Positions 57,202 to 64,000 of a DNA stretch of 64,000 bases are shown here, piece after piece. The notes beneath the pieces are model-generated. The model was not told the origin of the DNA. It searched no databases and was given only the letters and a program-made list of their open reading frames with translations. The stretch's first letter is position 1. Every line of letters starts with the position of its first letter. The DNA is taken from the NCBI GenBank assembly GCA_901472405.1, contig LR590463.1, forward strand, positions 1,860,001 to 1,924,000. Reading direction: 5' to 3'. Made by a program: the position numbers and the translations under genes. Origin of the DNA: Serratia rubidaea (GTDB lineage: Bacteria; Pseudomonadota; Gammaproteobacteria; Enterobacterales; Enterobacteriaceae).

Positions 57202-58762
57202 TCAGACGCTGGTGGCCGGTGTCTGCTCCGTGCTGGTTTGGGTCTTGGTATTGGCCAGCATGCGGCGAATCGGCACAATCAGCAGGGTCAGCACCGCGGC
57301 GCAAATCAGCAGCGCGATGGAACAGCGGGCAAACAGCTCCGGCAGCGAGTCCAGCTGATCCGCCTTCACGTGGCCGCCGATCAGGCCGGCCGCCAGGTTG
57401 CCGAGCGCGCTGGCGCAGAACCACAGCCCCATCATCTGCCCGCGCATTCTTTCCGGCGCCAGCAGCGTCATGGTCGCCAGCCCGATAGGGCTCAGGCACA
57501 GCTCTCCCAGCGTCAGCATCAGAATACTGGCAACCAGCCACAGCGGTGATACGCCGGCGCCGTCGTTGTTCAGCACGTGCTGGGCGGCCATCATCATCAG
57601 TCCGAAACCGGCGGCGGCAAACAGAATGCCAATCACAAATTTCGTGATGCTGCTCAGCTGCACCTGCTTGCGCGCCAGAGCCGGCCACAGCCAGCTGAAT
57701 ACCGGCGCCAGCAGGATAATAAACAGCGCATTGACGGACTGGAACCAGACCGCCGGAATTTCAAAGCCGCCGATCATACGGTTGGTGTAGTCATTGGCGA
57801 ACAGGTTGAATGAGGTTGGCTTCTGCTCGAAGGCCGACCAGAAAAAGGCGGCGGAAATTAGCAGAATAAAGCATACCAGCAGGCGGGCGCGCTCTTTGCG
57901 GTTTAAACCGGCGAAGGCGAACAGATAGATAAAATAGAGCGTTACCGAGGCGGCGATAACATAAACCAGCATACTGGCGACGGCCACCGGATTAATCACG
58001 ATCGTCCCGTTGGCGATCAGCACGGTCAGCGCCACGATAACCAGCGCGATGGCGCCCAGCCAGGCGCCGACGCCGTTTTTCTTCACAACGGGGCTGTTCC
58101 AGGTGGAGTCCAGGCCCACCTCCTTGTCGTAGCGTTTCATTGACGGTACGGCGAAGATGCGGAAGATCAGCAGCGCCACCAGCATACCGATACCGCCGAT
58201 GCCAAAGCCCCAGTGCCAGCCGTGAGATTTGATCAACCAGCCGGAAATCAGCGGTGCGATAAATGAGCCCATATTGATGCCCATATAGAACAGCGAGAAA
58301 CCGCCGTCGCGGCGGGTATCGCCTTTCTTGTACAGCGTACCGACCATCACCGAGATACAGGTTTTGAACAGCCCGGAGCCCAGCACGATCAGCATCAGGC
58401 CGATAAAGAACAGCGGGTTGCCCATGATGGCGGACAGAGCGATCGACAGGTGGCCGAGGGCGATCAGAATCGAACCGTACCAGACGGCTTTACGCTGCCC
58501 CAGCCAGTGGTCGGCCAGCCAGCCGCCGGGCAGGGCGGCCAGATACATGCTGCCGGCAAAGATGCCGACGATAGCCGACGCATTCTCGCGCGCCAGCCCC
58601 ATCCCGCCCTCATAAACCGTGGCGGCCATAAACAGGATCAGCAGCGGACGAATGCCATAAAAACGAGAAGCGCTCCCACATTTCGGTGAAGAACAGTGAG
58701 CCGAGCGGATAAGGGTGGCCGAAAAAGGTCCGGCTTTCTTGGTTATTACTAGAGGATTGCAT
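57202..58762 (-). CDS. POT-family proton-coupled peptide transporter; one frameshift
   Basis: A 519-aa (corrected) MFS/POT transporter for di- and tripeptides. The correct N-terminus is MQSSSNNQESRTFFGHPYPL, followed by the proton-coupling E-x2-E-R-F motif (FTEMWERFSFYGIRP). The PTR2 signature region is FSLFYMGINMGSFIAPLISG. An extra T on the minus strand (A run 58659-58663) breaks the frame just after the ERF motif. Later blocks are intact (FFWSAFEQKPTSFNLFANDY). It is not a clear orthologue of DtpA or DtpB. Confidence 0.87.
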
Positions 58763-59227
58763 AACGTATTCCCAATGAAGTCTGCCGATTGCATCGGCTT
58801 ATTGTGTGGTATGTATATGTTGTTAAGCGTGATAATCCCGTAAAAGCGGATTACCGGACAAAACCGCGGTCGCAACGCCCGTATGCCGTGGAAAGCATCG
58901 CGAACCTTTCTTCACTTAGCCGGGTGCAGGCACTCAGCGTGATATTATTTAGCCATTTGATAATCGGCCGTTGGTTTTGTCTAGTACCTATATCCCATTT
59001 ATTAGATGAAAAGTCGACAAACATCTACTTTTTAGTTTTTATGTTGGAAAAACGCGAAATATGATTGACAGCGTCTTTATGGCGCTGGGATTTTAATTGT
59101 TGACTATAAACAATAAGATAGGGTGTTTTTGGCGTATTTGCTATGGTGCGCGGCGGCGAAACACAGCGCATAACAAAAGTGGGGGAAATGGCGGCTAACG
59201 GGAAAAAAATCGCGCAGGGCGGGGAAA
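58763..59227. other. 465-bp gap
   Basis: Promoter region of the peptide transporter, then AT-rich DNA to the mdtG 3' end. No gene or RNA was recognised. Confidence 0.4.
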
Positions 59228-60465
59228 TTAAGGCTCTTCCTGCAGCTGCTTTTCCCGCGGCGGTTTAGGACGGCGCTGCAGACAGCGCCATGAATAGAGC
59301 GCGTTAAACATCACTACCAGCGCCGTTACGCCAAATACCGCGCGGAAACCGTAGTTGGCCGAGACCGCCGCACCGAGCAGCGGGCCGGTGACGTTGCCGA
59401 CGTCGCGGAAGGATTGGTTATAGCTGAAGATGCGTCCGGCCACCTGGTTGCTGCTGTTATAGATGAGTAGCGTCTGCACCGCGGGCAGCAGCGCGCCGTC
59501 GGCGGCGCCCAGCAGGAAACGCAGCACCGCCAGCTGCCACGGCGTCTGCACAAAGGCCATCGGGATCAGCAGCAGTACGGAGAACAGCAGCATGCAGACG
59601 AGAACGCGCTCCGGCCCGATGCGGTCGCCCAGTTTCCCCAGGCGCGGCGCGCTGATCAGCGCGGCGACGCCGGTACGGAGGCGATCAGCCCGCTGACAAA
59701 CGCCAGGTTATGGATATCGCCGGCCAAATCACGCACGTACAGCGTCAGAATCGGCGCAATCGAGCCAGTGGCGATCTGAATAATCATGGTGGTGACAAAC
59801 AGCGCCAGAATCAGTCTGGGGTTTTTCAGCGAGGCGAACACCTGGCGGGCGTGCAGCATATCTTTCCGCTGCACCGGGGTGAACTGCTCCCTGACGAAAA
59901 ACAGCGTCAGCATAAAGCAGACAAACAGCACGGCGGCGGTGATGTAGAACACCGGGCGCAGCCCGTACTGGTCGGCCAGCAGGCCGCCGATCAGCGGGCC
60001 GATCAGCGCGCCGCTGACGCCGCCGGTTGACAGGGTGCCCAACGCCCAGCCGCTGCGGTTGCGCGGCACCTGGGTGGCGATCAACGCGTTGGCATTGGGA
60101 ATAAAGCCGCCGAGCAGGCCGAGCAGCGCGCGCAGGGCCAGGAACTGCCAGATATTTTGCGCCATGCCCATCAGCACCATCACAATCGCCATGCCCAGCG
60201 CAGAACGCAGCAACATCAGCTTGCGTCCGCGCCGGTCGGCCAGCCCGCCCCAGAAGGGGGAGGCCACGGCAGAAAACAGGAAGGTAATGCTGAACACCAG
60301 CCCGGACCACAGGTTTAGCGCCTCATGCCCGGAGACGCCAAGCAGCTCGACGTAGAGCGGTAGAAAGGGCATAACCAGGCTGAAGGCGGCGCCGGTAAGA
60401 AAGCAGCCGAGCCAGGCGACAAAGAGGTTGCGTTTCCAGTTTATGGGTTCTGATACCGGGGCCAT
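59228..60465 (-). CDS. mdtG: MdtG, MFS drug efflux transporter; one frameshift
   Basis: A 412-aa (corrected) 12-helix drug/H+ antiporter matching E. coli MdtG, which gives fosfomycin and deoxycholate resistance when overproduced. It opens [20 protein letters not shown]; motif A is [15 protein letters not shown] and motif C is [17 protein letters not shown]. The frame breaks near 59670, where a G is missing from CCGGGCG (minus strand), interrupting [20 protein letters not shown]. The location before lpxL is as in E. coli. Confidence 0.92.
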
Positions 60466-60655
60466 GGGTTACCGTAACAGCAGAAGAAGAGCCTGGCGAT
60501 GGCGCAGCGGCCAAGGCAAAAAGTTAGCCTGCTCAGTATGCGCCTTCGATGCGCGGACTTCAAATGCGTTCAGGGCGGATTGGCAAAAATTAAAATAAAG
60601 TTTCAAAAAGCGAAAGCGACGATAGTCCCGCACCGGGCGGCGCGGGACGGGGGCA

Positions 60656-60940
60656 TTACTGGTTGAGCAGGTTGCTGAAATCTTCGCCGGCGGCGGTCAC
60701 CGCCAGCTCGGTCACCTCGTAGTTAGCTACGGCGGTGAACGGGTCCTGCGCCAGAATGGCGTCCAACTGCGGACGCGGCATCTGTTTGGCGAGGATCACG
60801 CCGCCGTTGCGCGGATTTTTACGTCCGGCGGCGATAAAATCGCCCTGGGCAAAATATTTCTTCAGCCAGGCAATATGCTCCTCAAGATGGTTGTCGACCT
60901 CTTCAATCGGGCGGTGGTAGGTCAGACTGACAATGTACAT
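60656..60940 (-). CDS. YciI-family (YCII) protein
   Basis: A 94-aa protein with the ferredoxin-like YCII domain. The conserved His/Asp pair is in the segments DNHLEEHIAWLKKYFAQGDF and DPFTAVANYEVTEL. YCII proteins form dimers with a putative His-Asp active site; some act in dechlorination or as part of larger enzymes, but most are of unknown function. GGAG precedes the ATG at 60940. An upstream start at 60952 is less likely. Confidence 0.8.
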   Translation of the reverse strand: MYIVSLTYHRPIEEVDNHLEEHIAWLKKYFAQGDFIAAGRKNPRNGGVILAKQMPRPQLDAILAQDPFTAVANYEVTELAVTAAGEDFSNLLNQ

Positions 60941-61017
60941 GCTGCGCTCCATGGTTAGCGTTCGTTGGTAACCGTTACCTTCACACTGTTTGAGCCGTAG
61001 CTCAAGTCATCAGACAT

Positions 61018-61040
61018 AAAAAACCCGCCGTCAGGCGGGT
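61018..61040 (-). terminator. Terminator of lpxL
   Basis: On the minus strand, ACCCGCC-TGAC-GGCGGGT then T6, six bases after the stop codon. Confidence 0.88.
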
Positions 61041-61045
61041 AGCAT

Positions 61046-61967
61046 TTAATACAGTGAAGGTTCGCCTTCCGGACGGGTTTTAAAGCGGCGGTGCAGCCAC
61101 ATATACTGGTCCGGCGCCAGCAGAATGCCGTGCTCCACCACCTGGTTCATCCGGGTGGCGGCGCTCAGTTCGCTGTCCAGCGGGAAGTCTTCCACCGCCG
61201 GCTGAATCAGTAATTCATAACCCTGGCCGTCCGGCAGGCGGCGCGGGGGCGAAGGGGATAATCGCCGGTTTGCCCATCCGCGCCAGCATATAGCTGCCGG
61301 TGGTGGTGGCGGCCTGCTCTACGGCGAACAGCGGGGCGAAGACGCTGCTGCGCGGGCCGTAGTCGTGGTCCGGCGCATACCAGATGATATCGCCCTGTTT
61401 GAGCGCGCGGATCATGCCCTTGATATCTTTGCGGTCCAGCATCGATTTATTCGAGCGCATCCTTCCCCAGGTCTGCAGCCAGTCCAGCAGCTTGTTGTCA
61501 TGCGGACGATAAACGCCGATGCCGGGGTTGTAGATGCCGAAAATGCGCGCGCCCAGCTCCAGCGTTAAGAAATGCAGACCGATCAGCAAAACCCCCTGCT
61601 GGTTGTCCCGCGCCTGCTGAATGTGCTCCAGCCCCTCAGGGCGGCACCAGCGTTTGATACGCCAGTCCGGCCAGAACCAGGCCATGCCGGTTTCAAACAG
61701 GCCCATGCCGACCGACTCGAAATTCTTCACCACCAGCGCATCGCGTTCCGCCTGCGGCATATCCGGGAAACACAGCGTTAGATTGCGCTGCGCAATAGCC
61801 ACGCGGCGTTTCAGAAAACGCATGGAGAAACGGCCCAGCGAGGTGCCAAGGCGGTAAATGACGGGGTAAGGCAGCAATACCAGCAGGTATAACAGACCAA
61901 TACCGAACCAGGTCAGCCAATAACGCGGATGCAGCAGGGAACGATTAAAAGAAGGAAGTTGTGTCAT
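61046..61967 (-). CDS. lpxL: LpxL (HtrB), lipid A lauroyl acyltransferase; one frameshift
   Basis: A 306-aa (corrected) inner-membrane acyltransferase that adds the first secondary acyl chain to Kdo2-lipid IVA. One N-terminal helix ([20 protein letters not shown]) is followed by the catalytic H-x4-E in [10 protein letters not shown], and by [18 protein letters not shown]. An extra base in the run 61245-61249 shifts the frame; the second part reads [20 protein letters not shown] and ends [11 protein letters not shown] at 61046. Length equals E. coli LpxL. Placement between mdtG and trhO matches E. coli, so LpxL is preferred over the paralogue LpxP. Confidence 0.9.
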
Positions 61968-62230
61968 GTATTCTCAGCTTTTTGGTAATTATTGGTTTAA
62001 TAACAGCGAATTAGCATGGTCCGTTGCCCTAATGGACGCTGTGCACGCGTATCATTTTCTGCCGGTAATGACGGTTATTGTGGCATTTTCTGGCGTGACA
62101 GGAAAATCCTCAATTAGGTTATGGTGCGCTCAGCGGCGGATTTTTTCCGGCGTGAGGGAGAAGAGAAGGCGGGTCATTCGGTTGAATGACCCGGGAAGCA
62201 TGTTGTTGCAGTCAGCCCGGCGCCGGGCGT

Positions 62231-63409
<1,179 letters not shown>

Positions 63410-63531
63410 TCAGGCTGGCCGGGCAGTTCATGATGTGCTGCCTGATATTTTCAGGTATGATGTGCGCCGCGCGCCGTTCCGGGGGCGGCGCGCGGCGATT
63501 ATTTACCTCAGAAAGAACAGGAACGTACACC

Positions 63532-64000
63532 ATGCCAGTGTTACATAACCGAATCTCCAATGAGGAACTGAAGGCGCGCATGCTGGCTGAAACCGAGCCG
63601 CGCACCACGGTTTCTTTTTATAAATACTTCACCATCGACGATCCTAAAGCCTTTCGCGACAGCCTGTATATTCAGTTTGAAAAACTGAAGGTGTTCGGCC
63701 GTATTTATGTGGCGAAAGAGGGCATCAACGCGCAGATCAGCGTGCCGCAGAGCCATTTTGAGGCGTTTAAAACGGCGCTGTTTGCCTCACACCCGGCGCT
63801 GGATCAGGTGCGTTTGAACATCGCGCTGGAAGATGACGGTAAGTCCTTCTGGGTGCTGCGCCTTAAGGTGCGCGAGCGTATTGTCGCCGACGGTATCGAC
63901 GATGACAGCTTCGATCCTTCTAACGTGGGCGAGTATCTGAAGGCCGATCGGGTCAATGCCATGATCGACGATCCGAACACGCTGTTTGTCGATATGCGCA
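63532..64000 (+). CDS. trhO: TrhO (YceA), tRNA uridine-34 hydroxylase, N-terminal part
   Basis: The start [20 protein letters not shown] and the N-terminal acylphosphatase-like domain ([40 protein letters not shown]) match E. coli YceA, a rhodanese-like enzyme that hydroxylates U34 of certain tRNAs in an oxygen-dependent step. The window ends at residue 156, at the first strand of the rhodanese domain (LFVDMR), before the catalytic Cys. AGGA lies 9 bp upstream of the ATG. No shift is seen. Confidence 0.94.
   Translation, partial: MPVLHNRISNEELKARMLAETEPRTTVSFYKYFTIDDPKAFRDSLYIQFEKLKVFGRIYVAKEGINAQISVPQSHFEAFKTALFASHPALDQVRLNIALEDDGKSFWVLRLKVRERIVADGIDDDSFDPSNVGEYLKADRVNAMIDDPNTLFVDMR

Overview
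The window is chromosomal DNA from an enterobacterium, very probably a Serratia species. The genus call rests on a close match to the secreted Serratia nuclease NucA (10147-10944) and on enterobacterial gene orders: yecF, uvrY-uvrC-pgsA-tRNA(Gly-Cys-Leu), and opgC / opgG-opgH-yceK-msyB ... mdtG-lpxL-...-trhO. Most of the sequence is GC-rich core DNA. An AT-richer accessory stretch lies at about 29.1-36.7 kb.

Layout. 0-3 kb: end of a type VI secretion ClpV ATPase, then the TonB-dependent receptor PqqU (YncD). 3-6.6 kb: phoH behind a PHO box and a long leader, the lipid A hydroxylase lpxO, and the cation antiporter chaA. 6.8-11 kb: a tiny ORF, a Fur-boxed siderophore-interacting reductase, chaC, the LysR regulator cbl and nucA. 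11-20 kb: transport and regulation (betT, a TrkH-type K+ channel, a LysE exporter with a divergent LysR gene, a cupin regulator with a divergent EamA permease, cycA). 20-25 kb: lipoproteins, a UspF-like protein, a DpkA-like reductase beside a scar of a permease and an FAD oxidoreductase, and yecF. 25.5-29 kb: uvrY-uvrC-pgsA and three tRNAs.

29.0-30.7 kb: a 1.46 kb mini-island bounded by perfect 121-bp copies of the tRNA-Leu(TAA) 3' half plus its terminator. It holds the tail of a P2-type integrase and a two-gene membrane-protein module. This is the best candidate for an undescribed system. 30.7-36.7 kb: small exported proteins, a nucleotidyltransferase, a BRCT-domain protein and a 31-aa membrane peptide. 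36.7-47 kb: a LacI regulator, hemB, proP, a YmgB-like protein, a tRNA-like element, ylaC, several small proteins and cvrA. 47-64 kb: osmoregulated periplasmic glucan genes (opgC, opgGH), an IS200-type insertion, yceK, msyB, aldB, a POT transporter, mdtG, lpxL, an old yellow enzyme and the start of trhO. Envelope and osmotic adaptation is the recurring theme (opg genes, proP, betT, TrkH, cvrA, chaA, lpxO, lpxL).

Quality warning. About 31 single-base insertions or deletions, mostly in short homopolymers, break at least 18 otherwise well-conserved genes, including uvrY, opgG, lpxL, chaA and cycA. In nearly every case adding or removing one base restores the family's normal length. I treat these as sequencing or assembly errors and give the full gene span as one CDS, with the shift position noted.
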